From CAZLCK01 sp964558235 (GTDB lineage Bacteria > Actinomycetota > Coriobacteriia > Coriobacteriales > CADBOM01): a stretch of 64,000 nucleotides of DNA. The translations under genes and the position numbers were made by a program. This document shows, one piece after another, positions 8,402 to 17,403 of this stretch. Where the stretch lies: positions 14,583 through 78,582 of the forward strand of contig CAZLCK010000002.1 of assembly GCA_964558235.1 (NCBI GenBank). The letters run 5' to 3'. Every line of letters starts with the position of its first letter. Position 1 is the first letter of the stretch. The notes under the pieces are model-generated. The model saw only the letters and a program-made list of their open reading frames with translations, searched no databases and was not told where the DNA came from.

Positions 8402-9457
8402 ATGATTCAAGCAGCAATTGTTGGTTCAGGCGGTTTTGCAGGAATAGAGGTTTTTAGGCTTCTATTAAATCATCCATATATTGAACCAGTACTTGCAATA
8501 TCTGATTCGCTTGCTGGCCAAAAGGTCTCAGAAGTCTATCCTTCGCTTTGCGGTCAAAGTGATATTGAATTTTCTAAGTTAGATATTGAGAAAATAATTG
8601 AATCATCTCAAATTGCATTTTTAGCAGTACCTCATACAGCTTCAATGAATATTGCGCCAACTTTAATTAATAATGGTATTGCAGTTGTTGATCTTTCTGC
8701 GGACTTTAGGCTTCATGATGCTGATGTTTATGAAAAGTGGTATGGAGTAGAGCATAGTGCTAAAGATCTGCTAGGGAAGGCCCGTTTTGGTCAACCTGAA
8801 ACTCATCGTGAAGAGTTGCGAGATATTGCACAAAACGGTAGTACGCCTTTAGTTGCATGCGCTGGATGTTATCCAACAGCATCAATCTTAGCTGCATATC
8901 CAGCTCTAAAAAATGGGTTTGTCGACAGCACTACTGTGTTTATAAATGCTATGTCTGGCGTCAGCGGGGCTGGAAAAAGTCCATCAGAAAAAAACCAATT
9001 TTGCAATGTTGCAGAGACAGTAATGCCTTATTCGCCCGCTTCACATAGGCATACTCCAGAGATCTCACAGGAATATTCTGAGATTGCTGGAACCGATATC
9101 GATGTTGTATTTATTCCGCATCTTGTGCCAATGAAGCGTGGTTTAATCTCAACTGTAACGATGCAGTGTAAAGACACGATTACCTCTCAAGATATTTATG
9201 ATGCGTATACACAAGCCTATATAGATGAGACTTTCGTTCATTTTTTGGGTAATACGATGCCTTCGAGCGCTTCTGTTGTTGGGGGAAATCATGCGCAAGT
9301 AGGTGTTGTATTTGATGAATCAACACAGTGTATTGTTGCATCTTGTGCGATTGATAACCTAGATAAAGGAGCTGCCTCACAAGCTATTCAATGCGCGAAT
9401 ATTATTCTAGGTCTTGATGAAGGTTCTGGCTTAAATTTTAGCATTTGCGTTGTTTAG
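8402..9457 (+). CDS. argC: N-acetyl-gamma-glutamyl-phosphate reductase
   Basis: A 351-residue enzyme for the third step of arginine synthesis, the NADPH reduction of N-acetylglutamyl phosphate to the semialdehyde. The NADP motif GSGGFAGIEVFRLL is at the N-terminus. The catalytic Cys is Cys156 in CAGCYPTASILA. The segment SGVSGAGKSPSEKNQFCNV is the family's conserved loop, and HRHTPEI holds the catalytic His. It is the first gene of an arginine operon argC-J-B-D-F-R followed by argGH. A purine-rich AGGGGG lies 13 bases before the ATG, a somewhat long spacing. Confidence 0.96.
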   Translation: MIQAAIVGSGGFAGIEVFRLLLNHPYIEPVLAISDSLAGQKVSEVYPSLCGQSDIEFSKLDIEKIIESSQIAFLAVPHTASMNIAPTLINNGIAVVDLSADFRLHDADVYEKWYGVEHSAKDLLGKARFGQPETHREELRDIAQNGSTPLVACAGCYPTASILAAYPALKNGFVDSTTVFINAMSGVSGAGKSPSEKNQFCNVAETVMPYSPASHRHTPEISQEYSEIAGTDIDVVFIPHLVPMKRGLISTVTMQCKDTITSQDIYDAYTQAYIDETFVHFLGNTMPSSASVVGGNHAQVGVVFDESTQCIVASCAIDNLDKGAASQAIQCANIILGLDEGSGLNFSICVV

Positions 9458-9491
9458 TAATTTGTTTTAACAAATAGGTGGAAAGGATGAG

Positions 9492-10814
9492 ATGAACACC
9501 AATAACGGTTGCAATAAAAAAAATCAATATCACATTGATCACAACGTTAAAGTCAAAATTGATTTTTATGCTGATGCACCAGAGAATATCGAGTTCATTG
9601 ATGGTGGATTTAGTTTGATTGATGGGATTGAATTTACCGGTATTCATGCAAAGTTTAGAAGAAATCCAAATAAAAATGATCTAGCGCTCATTTATGCGCC
9701 TGAGCCAGTTAGAGCAGCTGGTGTTTTTACAAAAAATAAGTTTTGCGCTGCTCCTGTTGAGCTTTGTAAAGAGAGAATTGCTTCTGGGAAAACCAGAGCA
9801 GTAATGATTAATTCGGGAAATGCAAATGCTGCAACAGGCGAGCTCGGTAGACAAAATGCTATTAAAAGCACAAAGATCTTGGCCGATGCTTTAGGTATTA
9901 AAGAGGAGGATATTCTAGTCTGCTCTACTGGAGTAATTGGCGTTCAACTCAAAATGGAATGTTTTGAGTACGGAATTCCTAAAGCTATCGCATCTTTAGG
10001 AACAGATGAGGAACATAGCCATGCTGCAGCCAGAGCTATTATGACTACCGATACAGTTTCAAAGCACGCAGCAGTTAAGTTTTGCGCTACACAATCTGAT
10101 GGTAGTGAGGTAACGATCCATATTGCCGGTATCGCTAAAGGCTCTGGAATGATTGAGCCAGATATGGCCACTATGATCTCTATAATCGCTACAGACGCTG
10201 CAATTGAGCCTTCTGCACTAAAGAGTGCTCTAAAGGAAGCTTCTGATGTTTCGTTTAACAGGGTTACGATCGACAGTGATACCTCTACAAACGATTGTGC
10301 AATCGCACTTGCTACAGGCAAAAATGGGGGCAAAACAATTACTGAAGATTGTCCAGTCTATCCAATGTTTTTGCTTGCGCTTAAAACTTTGTGCGTGAGT
10401 CTTGCTAAACAAATTGCGGCTGATGGCGAGGGTGCAACAAAGCTAGTAACAGTTGAGGTTTCTGGAGCAAAAGATGATGAGCAGGCATATGAGGCAGCAA
10501 AATCGATTGCAAATTCTCCACTTGTTAAGACTGCAATCGCTGGTCACGATGCTAATTGGGGGCGGCTTGCTATGGCATTAGGCAAGAGCAATGCGGAGTT
10601 TAAGCAAGAAAATGTCTCAATTTCAATCATGGGAATTAAGGTTTGCCAAGATGGTATCGCCCTAGAATTTGATGAGAATGAGGCTCTAAAGGCATTTGAA
10701 AATGATGAGATCTTACTTCAAGCAGATCTGGGGTGTGGTGAAGGATTTAGCAGAATTTGGACCTGTGATTTAACACATGGATATATCACGATCAATGGAG
10801 ATTACAGAACATAA
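9492..10814 (+). CDS. argJ: Bifunctional ornithine acetyltransferase / N-acetylglutamate synthase
   Basis: A 440-residue protein that transfers acetyl from N-acetylornithine to glutamate, so the acetyl group is recycled; no separate argA or argE is seen. ArgJ cuts itself before a Thr that becomes the nucleophile; here this is Thr227 in PDMATMISIIATDA. Other family motifs are MINSGNANAATG, STGVIG and GHDANWGR. About 35 residues precede the usual start of the fold (MNTNNGCNKKNQYHIDHNVK), longer and more polar than in most homologues. The ATG at 9492 has AAAGG a few bases upstream, which supports this start. Whether the enzyme also uses acetyl-CoA cannot be read from sequence. Confidence 0.94.
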   Translation: MNTNNGCNKKNQYHIDHNVKVKIDFYADAPENIEFIDGGFSLIDGIEFTGIHAKFRRNPNKNDLALIYAPEPVRAAGVFTKNKFCAAPVELCKERIASGKTRAVMINSGNANAATGELGRQNAIKSTKILADALGIKEEDILVCSTGVIGVQLKMECFEYGIPKAIASLGTDEEHSHAAARAIMTTDTVSKHAAVKFCATQSDGSEVTIHIAGIAKGSGMIEPDMATMISIIATDAAIEPSALKSALKEASDVSFNRVTIDSDTSTNDCAIALATGKNGGKTITEDCPVYPMFLLALKTLCVSLAKQIAADGEGATKLVTVEVSGAKDDEQAYEAAKSIANSPLVKTAIAGHDANWGRLAMALGKSNAEFKQENVSISIMGIKVCQDGIALEFDENEALKAFENDEILLQADLGCGEGFSRIWTCDLTHGYITINGDYRT

Positions 10815-10878
10815 TCCAAATAACTTCTAGTTTTTTATTGCGCTGCGGTTATATACATTTATGGAAGTGTGATTAGGA

Positions 10879-11841
10879 TTGGAATACGAAAAAGATAGGA
10901 AAAACGATACAGAAAAGCTTCAAAAGCTTGCAAATATTTTGATAGAAGCTTTTCCTTGGGTGAAAAATTCGACTGGCAAGACCGTTGTTATCAAGTATGG
11001 TGGGGCTGCAATGGTCGACTCAGAACTTCGTGCTGCAGTGATGAGTGACATCGTAATGCTCAAAATCATGGGCTTGAATCCGATTATTGTTCATGGCGGT
11101 GGCAATGATATTAATCGTATGCTCAAGCAATTTAACATGGAGTCGAACTTTATTGAGGGACTTAGAATTACTGACAAAAAAACCATGGAAATTGTAAAGA
11201 TGGTTTTAGTCGGCAAGGTTAACACCGAACTTGTTGCTGCTATGAATAAGCATGGCGCTATTGCTGTAGGTCTTTCTGGTGTTGATGCTTCTACTGTTAT
11301 CGCTGAGCCCTGTGATGAAATTCATCAATATGCTGGCTACGTCACCTCTATAAACGATATCTATATACGTGACATCCTTGCTAAAGATTACATCCCAGTT
11401 ATTGCATCTGTTGCAACAAGTGCAGATCATAATAATTTTCTTAATGTTAATGCGGATACAGTTGCGGGCGAAGTTGCAGCGGCTGTTGGGGCTCATAAGA
11501 TTATGTTTTTGTCGGATGTTGATGGTTTATATGAAGATCTCAATGATAAGGACACTCTTATTTCTCGAATGACACTTTCTGAAGCTCGCGAGATGCTCGA
11601 ACAAAATAAAGTATCAAGTGGGATGATTCCAAAGATGACATCTATCGTTAATGCGTTAGACGCTGGTGTTCCTCGAGCTCATCTATTAAACGGCACAGTT
11701 CCACATTGCCTACTTCTTGAGGTGTTCACTAATAAAGGAGTTGGCACTATGGTTGCGCGTGACGTTAATGGAGAAGATAGTAGCAATGGTTTTGAGCCAT
11801 TTCTACTCGACAATTTTGCATCAAAATTGCAGGAGGATTAA
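10879..11841 (+). CDS. argB: Acetylglutamate kinase
   Basis: A 320-residue amino acid kinase that phosphorylates N-acetylglutamate with ATP, the second step. Motifs are TVVIKYGGAAM (phosphate binding), IVHGGGNDI, NVNADTVAGEVA and SGMIPKM. The start is TTG at 10879: an in-frame TGA lies three codons upstream and no ATG fits. The nearest GGAAG is 11 bases upstream. The protein has about ten extra N-terminal residues and a longer acidic C-terminus than usual. The C-terminus encodes the AGGAGG used by argD. In many bacteria this enzyme is inhibited by arginine. Confidence 0.95.
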   Translation: MEYEKDRKNDTEKLQKLANILIEAFPWVKNSTGKTVVIKYGGAAMVDSELRAAVMSDIVMLKIMGLNPIIVHGGGNDINRMLKQFNMESNFIEGLRITDKKTMEIVKMVLVGKVNTELVAAMNKHGAIAVGLSGVDASTVIAEPCDEIHQYAGYVTSINDIYIRDILAKDYIPVIASVATSADHNNFLNVNADTVAGEVAAAVGAHKIMFLSDVDGLYEDLNDKDTLISRMTLSEAREMLEQNKVSSGMIPKMTSIVNALDAGVPRAHLLNGTVPHCLLLEVFTNKGVGTMVARDVNGEDSSNGFEPFLLDNFASKLQED

Positions 11842-11844
11842 GAG

Positions 11845-13119
11845 ATGCAAGGAAATATAAAGCCATCTCTTGAAAATGAGATCAAACTTGAATCTGAATA
11901 TGTGATGCACACCTATGGTCGCAAGAATGTTGAATTTGTTGAGGGCCATGGGATGGTTTTAGTAGATGATGAAGGCAAAGAATACCTGGACTTTTTAGCG
12001 GGAATAGCTGTGCTTTCTTTGGGTCACAGCCACCCAAAGATTGTTGAAACAATACAAAATCAAGCTTCTAGGTTAATGCAGACATCCAATTATTTTTATG
12101 CTGATGGTCGTGGAGAGCTTGCAAAGATGATTAGCGAATTAATTTGTGAGCGCTCTAATACTTCGCTTGATTGGATCTATGGTTTAGGAGGATTAGAGGG
12201 TCAAAGTCAATATATGACCTTCTTTGCTAATTCTGGTGCCGAAGCCAATGAGGGTGCTTTTAAACTTGCTAGAAGATATTCAGAAATCACTGGCTCAAAA
12301 GCAAAGACTATTCTTTTTATGAGTGGGTCTTTCCATGGGCGAACTCTTGCAACCATTGCTGCAACTGGTCAATCTTCTAAGCAAGAATATTTCAAGCCTT
12401 TACCAGATGGCTTTCTTCAAATTGATTTTAATGATCCTGATGATTTTCTTAAGGCTTTAGATACAAAGAACAATGGCGGAGTTTGTGCTGTTGTGCTCGA
12501 ATGTGTGCAGGGAGAAAGCGGAATTTGGCCATGTGATCAAGAGTATCTAAGGATGATACGATCTGAAACTTCAAAGCGTGGAATAGCTTTAATAGTAGAT
12601 GAGGTTCAAACAGGCTTTTATAGATGTGGTGAGTACCCATTTGCCTTTCAGCATTATGGAATTGTTCCAGACATCATTACGATGGCCAAAGGAATTGCTG
12701 GTGGTTTTCCATGTGGTGCTTTTGCTGCTTCTAAAGAAGTTGCAAAAGCATTTCAGCCCGGAGATCACGGTTCTACTTTTGGTGGAAATCCATTAGCTAT
12801 AGCAGCAGCAAAAGCAACTATTCAGGAGATGAAAGATTCTACTATTGGAAAAAACAGTGCTGAAGTGGGAGCTTATTTAAAGAAAAAGCTTTCAGGTATG
12901 CCACTAATTAGTGAAGTGAGGGGCTTTGGCCTTATGCTTGGCGCGGAGCTTGATAAAGATATTGCCTCTCAAGTTGTTGATAGGGCCTTAGAGAGCGGTC
13001 TCGTAATCAATGCGCCCAAAGCTAATATATTGCGTTTTGTTCCGCCTTTAATTTGTACAAAAGACGATGTGGATAAGATGATATTGATTCTTCAGCCAAT
13101 CCTATCTTCATTTGAATGA
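11845..13119 (+). CDS. argD: Acetylornithine aminotransferase
   Basis: A 424-residue class III PLP aminotransferase that makes N-acetylornithine from the semialdehyde and glutamate. Motifs are LDFLAGIAVLSLGHSHP, SGAEANEGAFKLAR, SFHGRTLATIAATGQ, DEVQTGFYRCGE and the PLP lysine in ITMAKGIAGGFPCGA. The ATG lies three bases after the argB stop, and a perfect AGGAGG in the last argB codons serves it, so the two are tightly coupled. An insertion of about 15 residues (LDWIYGLGGLEGQSQ) comes before the PLP-binding SGAEANE region and is absent from most homologues. Confidence 0.94.
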   Translation: MQGNIKPSLENEIKLESEYVMHTYGRKNVEFVEGHGMVLVDDEGKEYLDFLAGIAVLSLGHSHPKIVETIQNQASRLMQTSNYFYADGRGELAKMISELICERSNTSLDWIYGLGGLEGQSQYMTFFANSGAEANEGAFKLARRYSEITGSKAKTILFMSGSFHGRTLATIAATGQSSKQEYFKPLPDGFLQIDFNDPDDFLKALDTKNNGGVCAVVLECVQGESGIWPCDQEYLRMIRSETSKRGIALIVDEVQTGFYRCGEYPFAFQHYGIVPDIITMAKGIAGGFPCGAFAASKEVAKAFQPGDHGSTFGGNPLAIAAAKATIQEMKDSTIGKNSAEVGAYLKKKLSGMPLISEVRGFGLMLGAELDKDIASQVVDRALESGLVINAPKANILRFVPPLICTKDDVDKMILILQPILSSFE

Positions 13120-13147
13120 CCTATATGAATTGTAAGGAAATATATCA

Positions 13148-14101
13148 ATGACTACATATGATAATAACCCTCTAGCAGGTAGGGATGTTCTTAGACTGAT
13201 GGATCTTACTCCAGATGAGGTCGCTTTAGTATTAGAAACTGCTGAACAACAAAAGAAAGATTGGAAAAATGGAGTTCGGCATAAGTACTATGAGGGCAAA
13301 AGTGTAGCTGTTATTTTAGAGAAGCCTTCAATGCGAACCAGAATTTCATTTGAAACTGCAATCTATAGACTGGGTGCTCATCCTGCGTTAATGGCAGACT
13401 CAAATTCTGCTTTTTCTAGGGGAGAGACTATTCAAGATACAACCCTTGTTCTTGAAAGATTTGTGGATGCAATAGTAATTAGGACATTTGAACAAAATAA
13501 GGTTGAAGAGATCGCAAACTGGGCATCTATTCCTGTTATTAATGCTTTAACAGATAATTTTCATCCATGCCAAGTCTTAGCCGATTTACTTACAATTCGT
13601 GAGCATTTAGGTCAGTTAGCTGGTTTAAAACTTGCTTATGTGGGTGATGGAAATAATATGGCTAACACCTATATGGAAGGTGCTGCACTTTGTGGGATGG
13701 ATGCAATTATTGCAACACCTGCAGATTATGCTCCTCCTGCAAAGTATATAGAAGAATGCATGGAGGAAGCTAAGAAAAATGGTGGATCGATTCAGGTTAT
13801 TACAGATCCTATAACGGCACTATTGGATGCTGATATTGTTATTACCGATACTTGGACCTCAATGGGAGACGAAGAAGAACACGATCAAAGGCTAAACATC
13901 TTTAGAGATTACCAAATTGATCTCGAAAAGATGGCGCTAGCAAAAAGCAGTGCGATCTTCATGCATTGTTTACCAGCGCATAGAGGCGAAGAGGTCACAG
14001 ATGAAGTGATGGATGGTCCACAATCTGTAATTTTTGATGAAGCTGAGAACAGACTTCATGCTCAAAAAGCATTGTTATCTCTTGTGTTAGCAAATGAATG
14101 A
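13148..14101 (+). CDS. argF: Ornithine carbamoyltransferase
   Basis: A 317-residue enzyme that makes citrulline from ornithine and carbamoyl phosphate. The carbamoyl phosphate motif is SMRTRISFE and the second binding motif is FHPCQVLADLLTI. The ornithine-side motifs are DTWTSMGDEEE and FMHCLPAHRGEEV. Length and motifs match the anabolic OTCase of argF type. No carAB genes for carbamoyl phosphate are in the window. The upstream gap to argD is 28 bases with AAGGA near the ATG. A catabolic role cannot be excluded, but the biosynthetic neighbours argue against it. Confidence 0.95.
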   Translation: MTTYDNNPLAGRDVLRLMDLTPDEVALVLETAEQQKKDWKNGVRHKYYEGKSVAVILEKPSMRTRISFETAIYRLGAHPALMADSNSAFSRGETIQDTTLVLERFVDAIVIRTFEQNKVEEIANWASIPVINALTDNFHPCQVLADLLTIREHLGQLAGLKLAYVGDGNNMANTYMEGAALCGMDAIIATPADYAPPAKYIEECMEEAKKNGGSIQVITDPITALLDADIVITDTWTSMGDEEEHDQRLNIFRDYQIDLEKMALAKSSAIFMHCLPAHRGEEVTDEVMDGPQSVIFDEAENRLHAQKALLSLVLANE

Positions 14102-14121
14102 TAGTTTGAAAAGAGGAAGCA

Positions 14122-14553
14122 GTGAGCAAGAGGCGTGATAGACATTTTGCGATGAGGCAAATTGTCAGGGAACAAAATGTGCGAACCCAGCAAGAATTAG
14201 CCGATGCTTTACAAGGCCTAGGATATGAGTGCACACAAGCAACAATTTCAAGGGATATTGTTGATGTAGGACTCAAAAAGGCATCAGATGGCACCTATGT
14301 TTTGCAAGAGGATTTAATCTTAAAAAAGATGATCAGCGAAATGCTTATTAATGCTGAGCAAATTGATAAGTTTTTGGTTATTAAAGTTTTGCCCGGCACT
14401 GCATCTGGAGTTGCAGCAGCAATTGATGGAGCTGACTTTGAAGATATTGTTGGTACCGTTGCAGGAGATGATACTATCTTTGTTTTGTGTAGGGGAGAAG
14501 AGAAAGCTTCGGATTTAGCTAATTTGATTGTAAGAATGAGCGGAGACAAATAG
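14122..14553 (+). CDS. argR: Arginine repressor
   Basis: A 143-residue repressor with an N-terminal winged helix-turn-helix (NVRTQQELADALQGLGYECTQATISRDI), including the SRD signature of the recognition helix. The C-terminal domain has PGTASGVAAAIDGADFEDIVGTVAGDDTIFV, which forms the hexamer and binds arginine. The start is GTG at 14122 with AGAGGAAG a few bases upstream. The gene follows argF by 20 bases and so sits inside the operon it presumably controls, which gives autoregulation (inference). Confidence 0.95.
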   Translation: MSKRRDRHFAMRQIVREQNVRTQQELADALQGLGYECTQATISRDIVDVGLKKASDGTYVLQEDLILKKMISEMLINAEQIDKFLVIKVLPGTASGVAAAIDGADFEDIVGTVAGDDTIFVLCRGEEKASDLANLIVRMSGDK

Positions 14554-14589
14554 TCTTTCGAGTTTAAATTATTACATGTAAATCTCTGT

Positions 14590-14630
14590 GATAACTATCC
14601 AAAAATACTTCGGATAGTTTATAAGTTATC
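14590..14630 (+). promoter_or_regulatory. Dyad between argR and argG
   Basis: Two overlapping inverted repeats occupy this stretch. AACTATCC (14593-14600) pairs with GGATAGTT (14612-14619), and GATAACT (14590-14596) could instead pair with AGTTATC (14624-14630). The two stems exclude each other, which resembles an attenuator or an operator. No T-tract follows. It lies 62 bases before argG. Confidence 0.4.
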
Positions 14631-14692
14631 AACTGGGCAACTAGCTTTTACAGATAATATCTTTTATTCGTTTGCGAAGGGAGCGAATCAAT

Positions 14693-15895
14693 ATGAGTAA
14701 GGAAAAGGTTGTATTAGCGTATTCCGGAGGTCTTGACACTTCTGTATGCATCAGATGGTTAATGGATGTTAAAGATTTGGATGTAATCTGCGTTGCTGGA
14801 GATGTGGGACAAGAGAGAGACGACCTTGAAGCGGTTCGCGAAAAGGCGCTTAAGATCGGTGCAATTGAGTCGATAGTTGTCGATATGCGCGAAGAGTTCT
14901 GTAATGAATTTTTAGATAAGGCAATATTTGCAAACGCAATGTATGAGAACAAGTATCCTTTGCTTTCAGCGCTTTCACGACCTGTTATTGTTAAGCATCT
15001 TGTTGAAGCTGCTCATAAGTATGGCGCAAAGTACATTGCACATGGATGTACAGGTAAAGGAAATGATCAAGTTCGTTTTGAAGTTGGTATCCGTGCACTC
15101 GATCCATCTATTGAGATAATCGCCCCTGTTCGCGAGTGGGATTTGCGTACTCGTGATGAAGAGATGGATTGGGCAGAAGCACATGGCGTTCCTGTACCAA
15201 CAACTAAGAAGTCTCCATACTCAATCGATGACAATCTATGGGGTCGTGCAATTGAGTGTGGAGTTTTAGAGGATCCATGGAATCTTCCTCCAGATGATAT
15301 CTATACAATGACAGTTGATCCAAAGGATGCTCCTGATGCCGAGGAGATTGTTGAACTTGAATTTGAACATGGTCGTCCAAGTGCAATCAATGGCGAGAAG
15401 ATGACAATTCATCAAATCATATTAAAGATGAATGAGATTGCGGGACGCAATGGATATGGTCGTATCGACATGATTGAGAATAGGCTTGTTGGTGTTAAGT
15501 CGAGGGAGTGCTATGAGCAACCAGGTGCGCTTTCTATAATCAAAGCTCACAAAGCATTAGAGGATATGTGTCTAGAGCGCGAAACTCTTCACTACAAGTT
15601 AAAGCTTGAGTATGATTGGGCGACACTTGTCTACAACGGACTATGGTATTCACCACTAAAAAACGCTATGGATGCATTTATTGCATACACACAGGAATCA
15701 ATTAACGGTGTTGTAAGGCTTAGTTTCTACAAGGGAACTTGTACGGTCACAGGTTGCAAAAGTGATGATTCTCTATATGATTACAGCCTAGCAACTTATG
15801 ATAAGGCCGACTCCTTTAATCATGATGCTTCTGCTGGATTTATCGAGCTTTTTGGCCTTCCGACAAAGGTGTGGGCTTCTAAGAGGAGGAAATAG
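14693..15895 (+). CDS. argG: Argininosuccinate synthase
   Basis: A 400-residue ATP-dependent ligase that joins citrulline and aspartate. The N-terminal P-loop-like motif is AYSGGLDTSVCIRWL. Other signatures are AHGCTGKGNDQVRFE and APVREWDLRTRDEE, with TKKSPYSIDDNLWGRAIECG in the middle. I use the ATG at 14693 because AAGGGAG lies a proper distance upstream; a TTG at 14672 in the same frame would include that ribosome site. The gene overlaps argH by one base. The 139-base gap after argR holds a dyad, so argGH may be partly independent of the upstream operon. Confidence 0.96.
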   Translation: MSKEKVVLAYSGGLDTSVCIRWLMDVKDLDVICVAGDVGQERDDLEAVREKALKIGAIESIVVDMREEFCNEFLDKAIFANAMYENKYPLLSALSRPVIVKHLVEAAHKYGAKYIAHGCTGKGNDQVRFEVGIRALDPSIEIIAPVREWDLRTRDEEMDWAEAHGVPVPTTKKSPYSIDDNLWGRAIECGVLEDPWNLPPDDIYTMTVDPKDAPDAEEIVELEFEHGRPSAINGEKMTIHQIILKMNEIAGRNGYGRIDMIENRLVGVKSRECYEQPGALSIIKAHKALEDMCLERETLHYKLKLEYDWATLVYNGLWYSPLKNAMDAFIAYTQESINGVVRLSFYKGTCTVTGCKSDDSLYDYSLATYDKADSFNHDASAGFIELFGLPTKVWASKRRK

Positions 15896-17289
15896 TGAGC
15901 GATGCCTTATGGGGCGGAAGGTTTGAAGCTAAGCCCGAAGAATTTACGCAATCTTTTGGCGCATCACTTTTCGTCGATAAGCGAATGTGGCGAAGTGATA
16001 TTAAAGCCTCTAAAGCACATGCAAAGATGTTAGGCAGGCAAGGTATTATCTCTGCTGAAGACGTCGAAGCGATCCTTGCTGGTTTAGATGATATTGCTGC
16101 TGAGATTGATGCTGGCACTTTCGTTTTTGATGTCAACGATGAAGATATCCATATGGCTGTTGAAGCTGAGTTAACTCGAAAGATTGGCTCAGCTGGAGGT
16201 CGTCTTCATACTGCTAGGAGCAGAAATGATCAGGTTGCAACTGATACGCGTTTATACGTTAAAGAGGTGCTTCAGAATCTTTTAGTAAAGATTGTTGATC
16301 TTCAAGAAGCACTCTATAAGCAGGCAAAGGATAATTTTGGCGTTGTAATGCCAGGCTATACACATATGCAGCGTGCACAACCTGTGCTCTTTTCGCATCA
16401 CTTGCTCGCTTATTTTTGGATGTTTGCCAGAGATTTTGAACGTGTAAAGATGGCGCTAAATTCTACTGACAGACTTCCTTTAGGAAGCGCCGCTTTAGCT
16501 GGCACAACATATCCGCTCGATAGACAATATGTCGCTGATGAACTTGGATTTAGCGAAGTAATTCCCAATTCTATGGACGCAGTCTCTGACAGAGACTTTT
16601 TGCTAGACAGCAACTACGCCTGTAGCGTAGGGATGATTCATCTCTCTAGGCTTTGCGAGGAGCTCATCTATTGGTCTAGTAGTGAATTTGGATTTGTTAC
16701 GATGTCAGATTCTTATTCAACTGGCTCTTCGATTATGCCTCAGAAGAAAAATCCAGATTTTGCTGAGCTAATTCGCGGTAAAAGCGGTCGAGTTGTAGGG
16801 GATTTGGTTGCTCTTCTTATAACTTTAAAGTCTTTACCTCTTTGCTATAACAAAGATATGCAAGAAGACAAAGAGGGCGCCTTTGATGCTTTAGATACTT
16901 TTGCTGATTCTCTTCATTGTATGACTGGTATGATCTCTACAATTGTTGTCAATGAAGAAAAGATGACTGAAGCTGCCCATGGTGGATTTATGGCTGCAAC
17001 TGATTTAGCAGACTATCTTGTTGGCAAGGGTGTTGCATTTAGAGAGGCTCATAACATCATCGGCAAACTCGTTTTAGAATGCGAAAAGCAGGGGAGGACT
17101 TTACAATCATTTTCAGTTGATGAGCTTAAGCAACATTGTGAGTTATTTGATGAGGATGCTTTAGAAGCTCTTAATATCAACAATATTGTTGCAAAGCGTA
17201 CAACTGAGGGTGGAACCGGAAATAGCGCTGTTGAAGAGCAGATGAAAAAGTGCGAAGCAGTTTTAATTCAGGAGAAGGCCGAGCTGTAA
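15895..17289 (+). CDS. argH: Argininosuccinate lyase
   Basis: A 464-residue member of the fumarase/aspartase family that splits argininosuccinate into arginine and fumarate. It begins SDALWGGRFEAKPEEF. The family signature is GSSIMPQKKNPD, and HTARSRNDQVATDTRLY and GYTHMQRAQPV are also present. The GTG start at 15895 shares its G with the argG stop TAG, and AGGAGG sits just upstream, so translation is coupled to argG. It is the last gene of the arginine cluster, and a large palindromic structure follows it. Confidence 0.96.
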   Translation: MSDALWGGRFEAKPEEFTQSFGASLFVDKRMWRSDIKASKAHAKMLGRQGIISAEDVEAILAGLDDIAAEIDAGTFVFDVNDEDIHMAVEAELTRKIGSAGGRLHTARSRNDQVATDTRLYVKEVLQNLLVKIVDLQEALYKQAKDNFGVVMPGYTHMQRAQPVLFSHHLLAYFWMFARDFERVKMALNSTDRLPLGSAALAGTTYPLDRQYVADELGFSEVIPNSMDAVSDRDFLLDSNYACSVGMIHLSRLCEELIYWSSSEFGFVTMSDSYSTGSSIMPQKKNPDFAELIRGKSGRVVGDLVALLITLKSLPLCYNKDMQEDKEGAFDALDTFADSLHCMTGMISTIVVNEEKMTEAAHGGFMAATDLADYLVGKGVAFREAHNIIGKLVLECEKQGRTLQSFSVDELKQHCELFDEDALEALNINNIVAKRTTEGGTGNSAVEEQMKKCEAVLIQEKAEL

Positions 17290-17399
17290 ACCTTATGTGA
17301 AATTACACGTAAAAAAGAGGAGGGGAGTGCAAACTTCGATCTGGATCAATGTTGATCCAATTTCATGTTTGCACTCCCGAATAATATTGCATAAGGGTT
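17289..17399 (-). terminator. Large nested palindrome between convergent argH and nitroreductase genes
   Basis: Three arms nest around one centre. The outer arm is AACCTTATG (17289-17297) against CATAAGGGTT (17390-17399), with one bulge. The middle arm is GGGAGTGCAAAC (17323-17334) against GTTTGCACTCCC (17367-17378), a perfect 12 bp. The inner arm is TGGATCAA (17342-17349) against TTGATCCA (17352-17359), a perfect 8 bp. Read on the minus strand, the middle stem is followed by CCTCCTCTTTTTT, so it should terminate the nitroreductase transcript. On the plus strand no T-run follows. Confidence 0.65.
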
Positions 17400-17403
17400 A
17401 AAA

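Noticed and set aside
14672..14692. TTG start giving argG seven extra residues
   Set aside because: The ribosome site AAGGGAG lies inside this stretch and serves the ATG at 14693, where the family's N-terminus begins.
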